Source of the DNA: Spiribacter salilacus
GTDB taxonomy: Bacteria; Pseudomonadota; Gammaproteobacteria; Nitrococcales; Nitrococcaceae
Assembly: GCF_009649225.1 (NCBI RefSeq)
Contig: NZ_WJPP01000005.1
Span: 72,001 to 136,000, forward strand
Length of the DNA stretch: 64,000 nucleotides
Direction of reading: 5' to 3'
Position numbers and translations under genes: made by a program
Shown here: piece after piece, positions 1 through 8,641 of the stretch
Layout of the letters: each line of letters begins with the position of its first letter
How positions within the stretch are numbered: position 1 is the first letter of the stretch
Notes under the pieces: model-generated
Database searches by the model: none
What the model saw: the letters and a program-made list of their open reading frames with translations, nothing else
Told to the model about the DNA's origin: nothing

Positions 1-125
1 TCAGGGGGGCTTTGCCAAGGGTCTAACAGGTGCTCAGTTACCCGGTCGCCTAGCTGTTTTTGTGCCAATACCAACCGCACAATACGTGCGTATGGCGATG
101 TAGGTGATGCGTATAATTTCATCAT
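1..125 (-). CDS. Glutathione S-transferase family protein, N-terminal fragment (cut by window edge)
   Basis: Reading leftward from an ATG at 125-123 (a second ATG follows directly) gives about 41 residues beginning MMKLYASPTSPYARIVRLVL. This is the start of a thioredoxin-fold GST N-domain: the first beta strand, the S-P-Y-A-R catalytic-loop region and helix 1. The gene continues beyond base 1. Its ATG overlaps the TGA of the upstream RND pump gene (ATGA), so it is the last visible gene of the ribA-adaptor-pump operon. Enzymatic substrate cannot be told from this fragment; GSTs conjugate or reduce electrophiles with glutathione. The N-terminal family call is fairly secure, but length and C-domain are unseen. 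Confidence 0.72.
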   Translation of the reverse strand, partial: MMKLYASPTSPYARIVRLVLAQKQLGDRVTEHLLDPWQSPP

Positions 126-3100
126 TTAACCGTTTCTCCCCCTGCCATTGCCCTTATTTTCTGTGCCGTATTATGCCCGATCATGAGTAGGCACGGTGTT
201 AAAATTAATGTTAGCACTGTGGCAAAGGCCAAGCCGCCGGCAATGGTGGCAGACAGCTGGGTCCACCACTGTGTTGAAGGTGCATTAAATTCAATGGTGC
301 GGCCCAGCAGATCGACATTCAGCTTTAGCACCATCGGCATCAAACCTAAAATGGTGGTCAGCGAAGTGAGCAGCACCGGCCGCATACGCTGAACCGCCGT
401 GCGAACAATTGCCTCAGTCACTGGCATCCCGTCGCGGCGCAAGGTGTTATAGGTATCAATCAACACGATGTTGTTGTTCACCACAATGCCGGCCAGCGCA
501 ATCATGCCCACACCACCCATTACAATGCCAAAGGGCCGCTGCGTAATCATTAACCCAAGCAACACTCCGGCACTAGAAAGCGCAATGGCAGAGAGCACTA
601 ATATTGCCTGATACACGCTGTTAAATTGCGTGACCAAAATAATCCCCATCAGCGCGATGGCAATTAAAAATGCCCCCATCAAAAAGGACTGCGCCTCGCG
701 TTGATCTTCATCTTCACCACGAAACTCAATGCTAACGCCCTGCGGCAATGGGTCTTCTTGCAGGGCTGCACGCAACGCCGAAACCCGCTCATCGGCCAAC
801 TCGCCCGCGGCTACATCGGCGCTAATGGTTAATACGCGTTTGCTATCGACCCGCTCCAGCGTGCCCGTTCGCGGCACCGGCACAAAATCAACAAAATTAG
901 CCACAGGCACCTGCCCGTAGCGCGTGGGCACCCGCAACTGGCCTAAATGATCCAAGCTGCGCTGCTCCACCGGAAAGCGCACCCGAATATCAACCTCATC
1001 ATCCGCGTTATCGGGGCGATAATCGGCAATAAGCACACCATTGGTGACGAGCTGCACGGCATTACCCACCAGCTGCACATCCGCACCATAACGGGCTGCC
1101 CGCTCACGATTGACCTGCAAAGACCACTCAATGCCCGGCAATGGGCGATTGTCTTCAACATCAGCAAAGCCGCCAAGGCGCTCCATGCGCTCGCGAACCA
1201 TCGCCACACCCTCATTAAGCTGGTCTGCAGGCCCGCCAAGCTGCAATTCAATGGGTTTTGCCTGCCCAGGCCCCTGCTGCTGCTCGGTAATTTGAATTTG
1301 AATGCCAGGCACCTCGGCCACGGCCTGACGAATATCTTCAATAATCACCGCGGCGGGGCGGCGCTTTTGCCAGTCCACAAAATCTAGCTGTACGATGCCA
1401 ATCGCATCGCGCGCGAGTGACTGCCCCCCCATGCGAGCGGGGTCAGCAAACGTACGCGCATAGGCATAGCCCACTTCATCAAACTCGGCCACCTTGGCCT
1501 CGACCGCGCGCACTAGCTGGTCTTTTTCATACACCGACAAATCGCCCCGCGCCTGCACCTGCACCCGGGCATATTCAGGTTCGGTACTCGGGAAAAACGT
1601 AACCCCTGCGCCAAACTGCCCATAGGCACCGTATATGGCCACCACAATGGCAATCATCAAAATAAATACACTACCGGGGGCCTTAAGCGCGCCATTCAGA
1701 AAACGCACATACGCCCCGCTAAAGCCATCGAGCGTTTGTAAATCTCCCCGCTCAGCAATCTCTACCCGGCGATCATGCCGCGCGCGATTGCTATCAGCCC
1801 GCCCCAACTTACCGCCTAATACCGGAATAAAAATGAGCGCCATCACTAATGAGGCGGTGAGTGTGAAAATAACGGTAATAGGCAGGTATTTCATAAACTG
1901 CCCCACAATGCCGCTCCAAAACAGCAATGGCACAAACACCGCTAAGGTTGTTAGCGTAGCGGCCGTAATGGGCCAGCTCATTCGCTTTGCACCATACTGA
2001 TAGGCGTCTTTGGCACTCCAGCCCTCAGCCAATCTACGCTCGGCAAGCTCCACCACCACAATGGCAGCATCCACCAACAATCCCACCACCAAAATCAAGC
2101 TAAACAGCACCACAATATTGAGCGTGTAGCCCATGGCATTCACGGCCAAAATGCCACTTAAAAACGCACCAGGTATCGATAGCCCCACCAGCAGGGCCGG
2201 GCGCCAGCCAATGGCGGCGATGACCACAATCATTACCAACAACACCGCGGTAACCACATTATTTTGCAGATCCCGCAGCATCGTACGGATATCTTCTGAG
2301 CGATCCTGCAGATAGGTCACGTGCAGGCCATCTGGCCACTGCTCACTGGCCGCCTCAACAATGGCGCGGGTTTGATCGTTTACCTCGATGATGTTGGCCC
2401 CAACGCGTTTCGAGACCTCTAGGGTGACGGCCGGCTCACCATTAATGCGCGCAAACTCACTCGGGTCTTTGTACGTTCGGCGCACTTGGGCCACATCAGC
2501 AAACGTGACCACCTGATCGCCATCCACCTTTACCGGCAGGCTTAAGACATCTTCCATGTCTTCAATAACCCCAGGCACCTTAACGGACAGCCGCCCAGCA
2601 CCAGTATCCAGCGCACCGGCCGCAATTAGACGATTATTGCGGTTAACTAAAGAAAACAGCTCGTCGTAAGAGACGTTGTAGGTCTGCATCACCCGGTCAT
2701 CAACCGCTACCTCGAGTAGCTCTTCACGGTTGCCACCGATGTCGACTTCTAACACACCCGATAAGGCTTCAATTTCATCTTTAAGCTGCTCGGCAGTTTG
2801 CACCAAAGCCCGCTCTGGCACCGCCCCTGAAAGCGCTACCGTGAGCACCGGGAATAAGGCCACATTCACCTCATTAACCCGCGGCTCCTCAGCGCCCTGT
2901 GGTAAATCAGACTTGGCGATATCTACGCCTTCACGCACATCACTCAATGCCTGATCTGGGTCAAACCCCGCATCAAATTCGAGTAATACCGAAGCAAAAC
3001 CCTCGGCCGCCGTGCCCTTAATTTGCTGCAACCCCTCAATGGAAGACAGCTCGCGCTCCATCGGCCGCACAAGCAGCCGCTCCGCATCTTCAGGCGAAAT

Positions 3101-3262
3101 GCCCTCATACGCCATGGAGACATAAATAATGGGGATGTTGACGTCGGGCTCGGCCTCTTTAGGGATGTCGATGTAAGCCACCGTTCCCATACCGATAATG
3201 ATCAGCAGGACCAACGTGACGGTCCGGCTGCGGCTAAATGCGGCGTTAATTAACCAATGCAT
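122..3262 (-). CDS. RND (HAE family) inner-membrane efflux pump
   Basis: A 1046-residue AcrB-type transporter with an N-terminal TM1, two large periplasmic loops and two blocks of five to six membrane helices. It should export hydrophobic compounds by proton antiport together with the adaptor encoded just upstream. The start is placed at ATG 3262, whose product begins MHWLINAAF. The reading frame is open 32 codons further, but that extension lies over the adaptor gene and is not RND-like. The TM4 relay reads L-V-Asp398-Ala399 where AcrB has Asp-Asp, and TM10 reads V-Asn929-Asn930-Asn931 where AcrB has a Lys. These substitutions mark it as a divergent subfamily, different from the second RND pump at 13371. 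It overlaps the adaptor stop by 17 bases. Substrate unknown. Confidence 0.93.
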   Translation of the reverse strand: MHWLINAAFSRSRTVTLVLLIIIGMGTVAYIDIPKEAEPDVNIPIIYVSMAYEGISPEDAERLLVRPMERELSSIEGLQQIKGTAAEGFASVLLEFDAGFDPDQALSDVREGVDIAKSDLPQGAEEPRVNEVNVALFPVLTVALSGAVPERALVQTAEQLKDEIEALSGVLEVDIGGNREELLEVAVDDRVMQTYNVSYDELFSLVNRNNRLIAAGALDTGAGRLSVKVPGVIEDMEDVLSLPVKVDGDQVVTFADVAQVRRTYKDPSEFARINGEPAVTLEVSKRVGANIIEVNDQTRAIVEAASEQWPDGLHVTYLQDRSEDIRTMLRDLQNNVVTAVLLVMIVVIAAIGWRPALLVGLSIPGAFLSGILAVNAMGYTLNIVVLFSLILVVGLLVDAAIVVVELAERRLAEGWSAKDAYQYGAKRMSWPITAATLTTLAVFVPLLFWSGIVGQFMKYLPITVIFTLTASLVMALIFIPVLGGKLGRADSNRARHDRRVEIAERGDLQTLDGFSGAYVRFLNGALKAPGSVFILMIAIVVAIYGAYGQFGAGVTFFPSTEPEYARVQVQARGDLSVYEKDQLVRAVEAKVAEFDEVGYAYARTFADPARMGGQSLARDAIGIVQLDFVDWQKRRPAAVIIEDIRQAVAEVPGIQIQITEQQQGPGQAKPIELQLGGPADQLNEGVAMVRERMERLGGFADVEDNRPLPGIEWSLQVNRERAARYGADVQLVGNAVQLVTNGVLIADYRPDNADDEVDIRVRFPVEQRSLDHLGQLRVPTRYGQVPVANFVDFVPVPRTGTLERVDSKRVLTISADVAAGELADERVSALRAALQEDPLPQGVSIEFRGEDEDQREAQSFLMGAFLIAIALMGIILVTQFNSVYQAILVLSAIALSSAGVLLGLMITQRPFGIVMGGVGMIALAGIVVNNNIVLIDTYNTLRRDGMPVTEAIVRTAVQRMRPVLLTSLTTILGLMPMVLKLNVDLLGRTIEFNAPSTQWWTQLSATIAGGLAFATVLTLILTPCLLMIGHNTAQKIRAMAGGETVK

Positions 3263-4325
3263 GCGACACCGGCTCCGCCGGAATAGGATTGACCTGCTCG
3301 CCCATTTGCACAAACCCCTGGCCAACCACAACCACCCGCAGATTTGACGGCAAGCCACTTACCCAAAGCCCGCCACGTTCTGCGCGAACAATTTCTACCG
3401 GATAAAACATGACCCGGTTATCACTATCCAAGCCCTTAATGCCAATTTCGCCATCATCGGCAAGCGACAACCAAGCCGGGCTAAGCCGATGGGCTTCTAC
3501 CTCACCTAATGGCACGCGTAGGGTAGCGCTCATGCCAACCGGCAGCCGATCAGGGTTGGCCGCTTCCACCTCTACCCGAAATGTTCTGGCCCCATCGCTG
3601 GCGGCAGAGCCAATAAAGCGCACACGCCCTTCAAGCTGATCTCCCGTTGCCAACTCAACTTGCGCCATCCGCCCGGGCTTAACCTGCTGAATGTTCTGCT
3701 GGGCGATATTGGCAGAGACAATCAGCGGATCGGCATCAATCACCCGCGCCACCGTATCGCCCACTCCCACATAATCGCCCACACTCACCGGTAGCACCTC
3801 AAGATGCCCACTAATCGGCGCGCGAATTTGGGTATGCCGAATTTGCTCTTCAATGGCAGCCAGCTGCGCGCGGGCGGCGGCTAGTTCGGCGCGCGCTTGT
3901 GCCACTGCAACCTCAGACTGAAATCCCTCATCGCCTAAACGCTCTGCGGCTAAAAAATCCGCCTCACGTTGCATCACGCGCGCCTCAGCCTCGGCCTGCC
4001 GAGAGGCACGATCACCCATGGCAATCTCAACCAACAGCTGGCCCTGGCTTACCGAATCACCCTCAGCCGCCTCTATCGCCATTACCTGACCGGCCACTTC
4101 AGCACGCAACTGAATATCGGCCTCGGCCTCGGTTTGGCCCTGCACCTCAAGCTCTCGGAGTACCGGCTCGCTGGTTAGCTCACGCACCTGCACACTCATT
4201 AACGATGCCGGCGTCTGATCGGCCGTATCGTCAGTGCTCTGATCTTGGCCAAACAGCCCCGTTAACATCCATACGCTTAATAAAAGCAAAAGGGCTGCGG
4301 CTAACAGATACGATTTTAGGTTCAT
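3246..4325 (-). CDS. RND efflux periplasmic adaptor (membrane fusion protein)
   Basis: A 359-residue HlyD/AcrA-type adaptor. It has an N-terminal signal anchor (hydrophobic residues about 8-24), a first half-lipoyl segment with AEVAGQV, an alpha-helical hairpin rich in Ala, Gln and Glu (about 100-165), and a second half-lipoyl segment with IRAPISGHLEVLPVSVGDYV. A beta-barrel follows. It would bridge the RND pump encoded downstream to an outer-membrane channel. ATG 4325 shares bases with the ribA TGA (TGATG), so the two are translationally coupled; a GTG three bases upstream is an alternative start. No outer-membrane TolC gene is adjacent, so a channel encoded elsewhere is probably used. Confidence 0.9.
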   Translation of the reverse strand: MNLKSYLLAAALLLLLSVWMLTGLFGQDQSTDDTADQTPASLMSVQVRELTSEPVLRELEVQGQTEAEADIQLRAEVAGQVMAIEAAEGDSVSQGQLLVEIAMGDRASRQAEAEARVMQREADFLAAERLGDEGFQSEVAVAQARAELAAARAQLAAIEEQIRHTQIRAPISGHLEVLPVSVGDYVGVGDTVARVIDADPLIVSANIAQQNIQQVKPGRMAQVELATGDQLEGRVRFIGSAASDGARTFRVEVEAANPDRLPVGMSATLRVPLGEVEAHRLSPAWLSLADDGEIGIKGLDSDNRVMFYPVEIVRAERGGLWVSGLPSNLRVVVVGQGFVQMGEQVNPIPAEPVSHALVN

Positions 4326-4921
4326 CACTCAGCCTTTAGCTGGTGTCCAAATTTAGCGGCCTTTGTTTCTAGGTAAGCATGGTTATGCGGATTACGCCCC
4401 GCCAAAATTGGCAGCCGCGCTAATACCTGCAAACCGGCTTGCTCAAGGCCCGCCACCTTTTCCGGATTATTCGTCAATAACCGAAAACTCAAAACGCCTA
4501 AGATGCGCAGCATATCAGCCGCTACACCATAATCTCGAGCATCTGGGGCAAAACCGAGCGCCTCGTTAGCCTCAACCGTATCGGCCCCTTCACGATCTTG
4601 CAGCCCGTAGGCGCGAATCTTATTTAACAGCCCAATACCCCGCCCTTCTTGGCGAAGATAAATAATGACCCCGGTGCCGGCCTCGCCAATCCGCTGCATT
4701 GCCGCTTCTAATTGCGGCCCGCAATCACAACGCTGGCTAAATAGCGCATCACCCGTCAGGCACTCTGAGTGCACTCGCACTAAAGGGGCCTCGGCCTGAT
4801 CTGGCTGCCCCATCACCAGTGCCACATGCTCTTTATCGGGCGCTTCGGCAAAACCATAAATGGTAAAGTCGCCCCAAGCGGTGGGAAGACGGGCGCTACC
4901 CGTTAATTTGACACTCGACAT
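4325..4921 (-). CDS. ribA: GTP cyclohydrolase II
   Basis: This cytoplasmic enzyme opens GTP to 2,5-diamino-6-ribosylamino-4-pyrimidinone 5'-phosphate, formate and pyrophosphate, the first step of riboflavin synthesis. The 198-residue length matches stand-alone E. coli RibA. The zinc site is visible as Cys54, Cys65 and Cys67 in [18 protein letters not shown], and the GTP-binding/catalytic loop as RQEGRGIGL. The end carries TNNPEKV and N-P-H-N, also typical. It is the first gene of a leftward operon with an RND adaptor and pump. That pairing is odd, because riboflavin genes are not usually coupled to efflux, so the link may be only positional. Confidence 0.95.
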   Translation of the reverse strand: MSSVKLTGSARLPTAWGDFTIYGFAEAPDKEHVALVMGQPDQAEAPLVRVHSECLTGDALFSQRCDCGPQLEAAMQRIGEAGTGVIIYLRQEGRGIGLLNKIRAYGLQDREGADTVEANEALGFAPDARDYGVAADMLRILGVLSFRLLTNNPEKVAGLEQAGLQVLARLPILAGRNPHNHAYLETKAAKFGHQLKAE

Positions 4922-4936
4922 AATAGGAAAAGGGTA

Positions 4937-5896
4937 TCACGCCCCTCGCTCGTGCGGTGCATCAAAATCCAAAATTGGCCCCGCAGGAATGACGCCCGTC
5001 GGGTTAATCATAGGATGGCTGGTGTAATAATGCCGTTTAATATGATCAATGCTGACCGTTTCGGCAATTTTGGGCTGCTGATACAACTCACGCAGATAGC
5101 CCGACAGGTTGGGATAATCGGCAATGCGGCGCAGATTGCATTTAAAATGCCCCACGTACACGGCATCAAACCGAATCAATGTGGTAAATAAACGCCAGTC
5201 GGCTTCCGTAATCACATCACCCACCAAATACCGATGCGTGCTCAACCGGTCTTCCAGCCAATCTAGGCTTTCAAACAAGGCATGAACTTCGGTTTCATAG
5301 GCTTCCTGCGACGTAGCAAACCCCGATTTATAGACCCCGTTGTTGACCGTGTCATAAATGCGCGCATTGAGCGTATCGATCGTATTGGCATGCTCGGCAG
5401 GGTACAAATCAATCTCACGATTAACGCCCGGCAAGTCGTTAAACGCCTGATTCAACATGCGCAGCAAATCGGCCGACTCATTATTGACGATGGTTTCGCG
5501 CTCACGATCCCACAGCACCGGCACGGTCACGCGCCCGGTGTATTGCGGGTCGGCCTTTTGGTAAAGCTGATGCAAAAACTGACTGCCATACAGCGCATCA
5601 GCCGTTGCGCCGGGGTAATCATCTGCAAAATGCCAGCCGCCATTGCCCATGTAAGGATGAACCACCGACACATCGATGAGCGATTCTAAATTCTTTAACG
5701 CCCGCACAATTAAAATACGATGCGCCCAGGGGCAGGCCAGCGAAACATACAAATGGTAGCGATTGGCCTGCGGCGGAAAATCACCCGCCGGATCAAGCGT
5801 ACGACGAAACACGGTTTCTGGCCGCTCAAACCGCCCACCGGTAGACTCCGTGTCGTACCACTGATCGTGCCAAACCCCATCTACTAATAAACCCAT
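4937..5896 (-). CDS. Glutathionyl-hydroquinone reductase (YqjG/ECM4 family, Xi-class GST)
   Basis: The 319-residue product has the Xi-class GST layout. An N-terminal thioredoxin fold contains Y-V-S-L-A-Cys55-P-W-A-H-R, where Cys55 is the catalytic cysteine that takes glutathione from S-glutathionyl-hydroquinones. The fold ends with V-P-V-L-W-D and N-N-E-S-A-D (glutathione binding), and an all-helical C-domain follows with the family's [12 protein letters not shown]. The ATG at 5896 is preceded by a strong AAGGGGG ribosome site five bases away. A TTG one codon earlier is less likely. It is transcribed away from folE. The role is recycling of quinone-glutathione adducts in the cytoplasm. Confidence 0.9.
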   Translation of the reverse strand: MGLLVDGVWHDQWYDTESTGGRFERPETVFRRTLDPAGDFPPQANRYHLYVSLACPWAHRILIVRALKNLESLIDVSVVHPYMGNGGWHFADDYPGATADALYGSQFLHQLYQKADPQYTGRVTVPVLWDRERETIVNNESADLLRMLNQAFNDLPGVNREIDLYPAEHANTIDTLNARIYDTVNNGVYKSGFATSQEAYETEVHALFESLDWLEDRLSTHRYLVGDVITEADWRLFTTLIRFDAVYVGHFKCNLRRIADYPNLSGYLRELYQQPKIAETVSIDHIKRHYYTSHPMINPTGVIPAGPILDFDAPHERGA

Positions 5897-5905
5897 CAAT
5901 CCCCC

Positions 5906-5935
5906 TTAACGCTTTTTTCACAGTCGTGTAATAAT
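5906..5935 (+). promoter_or_regulatory. Candidate sigma-70 promoter for folE-folX
   Basis: TTAACG (5906-5911) and AATAAT (5930-5935) are separated by 18 bases and lie about 40 bases before the folE start. The match to TTGACA/TATAAT is moderate (4/6 and 5/6). Read from sequence only. Confidence 0.35.
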
Positions 5936-5977
5936 GGTCGATCGTATCGCGGTAACCCTGGCAATTGGAGATCGGTA

Positions 5978-6532
5978 ATGAATCCCGACCTGGACCACCA
6001 CTTTGAGCAAATCATTCGCGGCATTGGTGAAAACGTAGACCGCGAAGGGCTCGTTAAAACACCTTACCGCGCCGCCCGTGCAATGGAATATCTCACGCAG
6101 GGCTACCAACAATCGTTAGACGACTTGGTGAACGACGCCCTATTTGAATCCGACAGCGATGAAATGGTGATCGTTCGCAACATCGAATTCTACTCGCTTT
6201 GCGAGCACCATGTATTGCCCTTCATTGGCCGTGCGCAAGTGGGCTACATCCCCAATGGCAAGGTGATTGGGCTATCCAAAATTGCCCGCATTGTGGATAT
6301 GTACGCCCGGCGCCTGCAGATTCAAGAAAAACTCACCCGCGATGTGGCTGAAGCGGTGCAAAGTGCCACCGATGCCAAAGGCGTTGCGGTGCAAATGGAA
6401 GCCAAGCACCTGTGCATGATGATGCGCGGTGTTAACAAGCAAAACTCAGAAATGAGCTCTTCAGTGATGCTTGGCACCTTCCGTACCTCGCAATCCACGC
6501 GTAACGAGTTCTTGCAGCTCATTAGCCGGTAA
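5978..6532 (+). CDS. folE: GTP cyclohydrolase I
   Basis: Converts GTP to 7,8-dihydroneopterin triphosphate and formate, the entry to folate and pterin synthesis. The 184 residues form the compact FolE core; E. coli FolE has 222, with a longer N-terminus. The zinc ligands are visible: Cys75 and His78 in [10 protein letters not shown], and Cys146 in the LCMMMRGV segment. The signature V-I-G-L-S-K-I-A-R is also present. The start ATG has a GGAG ribosome site (tggagatcggtaATG). It is followed after 11 bases by folX, so the two are probably co-transcribed and act on consecutive intermediates. Presence of the zinc cysteines marks it as the canonical zinc-dependent type IA enzyme. Confidence 0.96.
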   Translation: MNPDLDHHFEQIIRGIGENVDREGLVKTPYRAARAMEYLTQGYQQSLDDLVNDALFESDSDEMVIVRNIEFYSLCEHHVLPFIGRAQVGYIPNGKVIGLSKIARIVDMYARRLQIQEKLTRDVAEAVQSATDAKGVAVQMEAKHLCMMMRGVNKQNSEMSSSVMLGTFRTSQSTRNEFLQLISR

Positions 6533-6543
6533 ACCGTATATCT

Positions 6544-6900
6544 ATGGCACGTATTCACATTAAAAACCTGCGCCTACGCACCTTTATCGGCTTTAACGAT
6601 GAAGAGCGCCGCAAGCGCCAAGATGTGGTGGTTAACGTGTGGATTGAATACGATGCTGGCCCTGCGGCCCAAGGGGATTTGGTGGACGAAGCGCTTGATT
6701 ACAAGCGCATCACCAAAGAGATTATCGCGCATGTTGAAGACAACCGCTTTTTACTGCTCGAAAAGCTCGTCAACGATCTTGTTGACATCGTCATGGCCCA
6801 TCGCCCCGCTCAACAAGCCACCGTGGAAGTCGACAAACCGCATGCCCTGCGGTTTTCCGACTCGGTGTCGCTAACGTTGTCTAAGAGTCGGGAAGATTAA
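6544..6900 (+). CDS. folX: Dihydroneopterin triphosphate 2'-epimerase
   Basis: A 118-residue T-fold protein of the FolB/FolX group. IKNLRLRTFIGF near the N-terminus and the segment E-D-N-R-F-L-L-L-E-K-L, with D-K-P-H-A-L-R later, closely follow E. coli FolX rather than FolB. FolX epimerises dihydroneopterin triphosphate, the product of the gene just upstream, to the monapterin form. It probably assembles as an octamer in the cytoplasm. The last eight codons lie inside a sequence that is repeated 1.63 kb downstream at the end of fic (see repeat entries). FolB-like aldolase activity cannot be excluded by eye. Confidence 0.9.
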   Translation: MARIHIKNLRLRTFIGFNDEERRKRQDVVVNVWIEYDAGPAAQGDLVDEALDYKRITKEIIAHVEDNRFLLLEKLVNDLVDIVMAHRPAQQATVEVDKPHALRFSDSVSLTLSKSRED

Positions 6901-6924
6901 CGACTAAAAATCGACACAATAAGC
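6877..6924 (+). repeat. Direct repeat copy 1 (folX 3' end plus downstream flank)
   Basis: The first 23 bases (6877-6899) are identical to 8508-8530. The following 25 bases match 8531-8553 with a few substitutions and a 2-base gap. This copy encodes the genuine end of folX (...LSKSRED, stop) and runs into the first iterated site upstream of fic. The pair of copies brackets the fic gene exactly. Confidence 0.85.
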
Positions 6925-6975
6925 GAACCGTGCTACAACACAATAAGCGAATATTGAAACAGCACGATAGGCGAA
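6915..6975 (+). promoter_or_regulatory. Three iterated 13-bp sites, 24-bp period, upstream of fic (probable operator)
   Basis: CACAATAAGCGAA occurs at 6915-6927 and 6939-6951, and a variant CACGATAGGCGAA at 6963-6975, each exactly 24 bases apart. The last site ends ten bases before the fic ATG. Within the array GTGCTAC (6930-6936) and GTAGCAC (6978-6984) form a long-range inverted repeat. Even spacing and position suggest binding sites for the winged-helix N-terminal domain of the Fic protein itself (autoregulation); that is inference. A partial site, ACAATAAGC, recurs after fic at about 8545-8553. Confidence 0.6.
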
Positions 6976-6984
6976 CGGTAGCAC

Positions 6985-8538
6985 ATGGCGAGCCCTTCCG
7001 AAAAACTGGCGGACTCCCTTGCCGTCCTGAAAAAATTGCAGGATGGTGGCGCAGTAGCCATACGTTCGAAAGACCTGACCCGCACCCACCGGGAACGGCT
7101 GGTCCGTAACGGCTTTTTACAGGAAGTCATCAAAGGCTGGTACGTACCACACCGTCCGGACGATCAGGCCGGTGACAGTACGGCCTGGTATTCCTCCTTC
7201 TGGCAGTTTTGCGCTTCTTACCTTGAAAGCCGCTTTAGCGGAGAATGGTGTTTGTCACCAGAACAGTCAGTCATTCTCCATGCCGGAAACTGGACCGTGC
7301 CGGGTCAACTCCTGGTAAGGGCAAAACGGACACGCAACAACATCACCACCTTGCCGCATGGCACCTCTCTGCTCGACATCCGGGCCGAGCTGCCCGGCAC
7401 AAAGGATCGGGTCACCATCGAAGGGTTGCAGCTCTACAGCCTTCCGGCGGCACTGATTGCCTGTGCGCCAGGAACCTACAAACAACACCCGACAGAAATG
7501 AGAACAGCCCTGTCACTAATCGGGGATGCCTCCGAACTTCTGGACCAGCTCCTGGACGGCGGCCGCAGCACGATTGCCGGACGGCTTGCTGGAGCTTTCC
7601 GTAACATAGGCCGCAAGCGGGTTGCCGACGACCTTCTCAAGACCATGAAAGCAGCGGGCTACGATGTCAGAGAAAGCGACCCGTTCCAATCACAAAGTCC
7701 GATGTCCTTTACCAGACGAGAGAGCTCTCCCTATGTCAGCCGTATCCGGCTCATGTGGCAGGAAATGCGGGGGCCTGTTCTTGACCTGTTTCCCGCCCCT
7801 CCAGGCATTCCGTCTGATACCGCGTTGTACCTTAAGCAGGTAGAAGACGTTTATACATCGGATGCCTATCATTCGCTTTCGATTGAAGGTTATCAGGTCA
7901 GTCATGAATTAATCGAGAAGGTAAAATCAGGCTCATGGAACCCGGACACCGACGAGCAGGACCGTAACCATCGCAACGCCCTTGCGGCGAGAGGTTACTG
8001 GCAAGCCTTTCAAGCAGTAAAAGACAGCATCGAGAAAGTCCTGAAGGGCCAAAATGCCGGTCAAACAGCAGAGAAAGACCATAGTGCATGGTATCGGGAA
8101 CTCTTTGGCCCCAGTGTAACAACAGGTATCCTAAAACCGTCCGATCTGGCCGGGTACAGAAATGGCCCTGTCTATATCCGGAAATCCATGCATGTCCCGC
8201 CCAACAGGGAGGCCGTACGGGATTTGATGCCTGCATTCTTCGATCTACTTGCGGAAGAACAGGCCGCCCAAGTGCGTGCTGTACTCGGACATTTTGTATT
8301 TGTACATATTCATCCGTATATGGATGGAAACGGTAGAATCGGTCGCTTTCTCATGAACATCATGATGGCATCAGGGGGATACCCTTGGACCATTATTCCG
8401 GTCGAAAAGAGAAATGAGTATATGGCCGCCCTTGAAGCCGCCAGTGTTGACCAGGACATCAGAGCATTCACAAAATTTCTAGCCCTCTTCAGCCCAGCAC
8501 CTCCCAATTGTCTAAGAGTCGGGAAGATTAGTGCCTAA
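6985..8538 (+). CDS. Fic-domain protein with N-terminal AbiEi-like winged helix
   Basis: A 517-residue protein. Residues 1-60 (SEKLADSLAVLKKLQDGGAVAIRSKDL and on) look like the winged-helix start of AbiEi-type antitoxin/regulator proteins. The C-terminal half carries the Fic core HPYMDGNGRIGR beginning at His443, the catalytic motif for AMP or other nucleotide transfer to a hydroxyl. The auto-inhibitory motif S/T-x-x-x-E-G is present as Ser297...Glu301-Gly302, N-terminal to the Fic core, so this is a class II (self-inhibited) Fic. Its last nine residues are read out of the duplicated folX end in another frame, so the natural C-terminus may be lost. Target unknown. Lack of a partner gene fits a self-contained regulator/toxin-like switch. 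Confidence 0.9.
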   Translation: MASPSEKLADSLAVLKKLQDGGAVAIRSKDLTRTHRERLVRNGFLQEVIKGWYVPHRPDDQAGDSTAWYSSFWQFCASYLESRFSGEWCLSPEQSVILHAGNWTVPGQLLVRAKRTRNNITTLPHGTSLLDIRAELPGTKDRVTIEGLQLYSLPAALIACAPGTYKQHPTEMRTALSLIGDASELLDQLLDGGRSTIAGRLAGAFRNIGRKRVADDLLKTMKAAGYDVRESDPFQSQSPMSFTRRESSPYVSRIRLMWQEMRGPVLDLFPAPPGIPSDTALYLKQVEDVYTSDAYHSLSIEGYQVSHELIEKVKSGSWNPDTDEQDRNHRNALAARGYWQAFQAVKDSIEKVLKGQNAGQTAEKDHSAWYRELFGPSVTTGILKPSDLAGYRNGPVYIRKSMHVPPNREAVRDLMPAFFDLLAEEQAAQVRAVLGHFVFVHIHPYMDGNGRIGRFLMNIMMASGGYPWTIIPVEKRNEYMAALEAASVDQDIRAFTKFLALFSPAPPNCLRVGKISA

Positions 8539-8553
8539 AAATTGACAATAAGC
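8508..8553 (+). repeat. Direct repeat copy 2 (second copy of folX 3' end, at end of fic)
   Basis: Positions 8508-8530 are identical to 6877-6899, and similarity continues to 8553. Here the sequence is read in a different frame and supplies the final codons and the flank of fic. A 1631-base unit separates equivalent points of the two copies. This is what is expected if a fic-bearing segment inserted at, or was duplicated from, the folX 3' end. No integrase or transposase is present inside the unit. Confidence 0.85.
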
Positions 8554-8641
8554 AGCGCGAGCTTTAAAACCCCCGGTAGATTCCCAGCGAGTTAAATAGG
8601 TCCATGGAATGGGTCCAGTGCCTGCAGATCAAGGAAACTTA

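Noticed and set aside
947-1387. A 146-residue plus-strand frame inside the RND gene
   Set aside because: Antisense shadow of a well-conserved RND pump, no recognisable domain.
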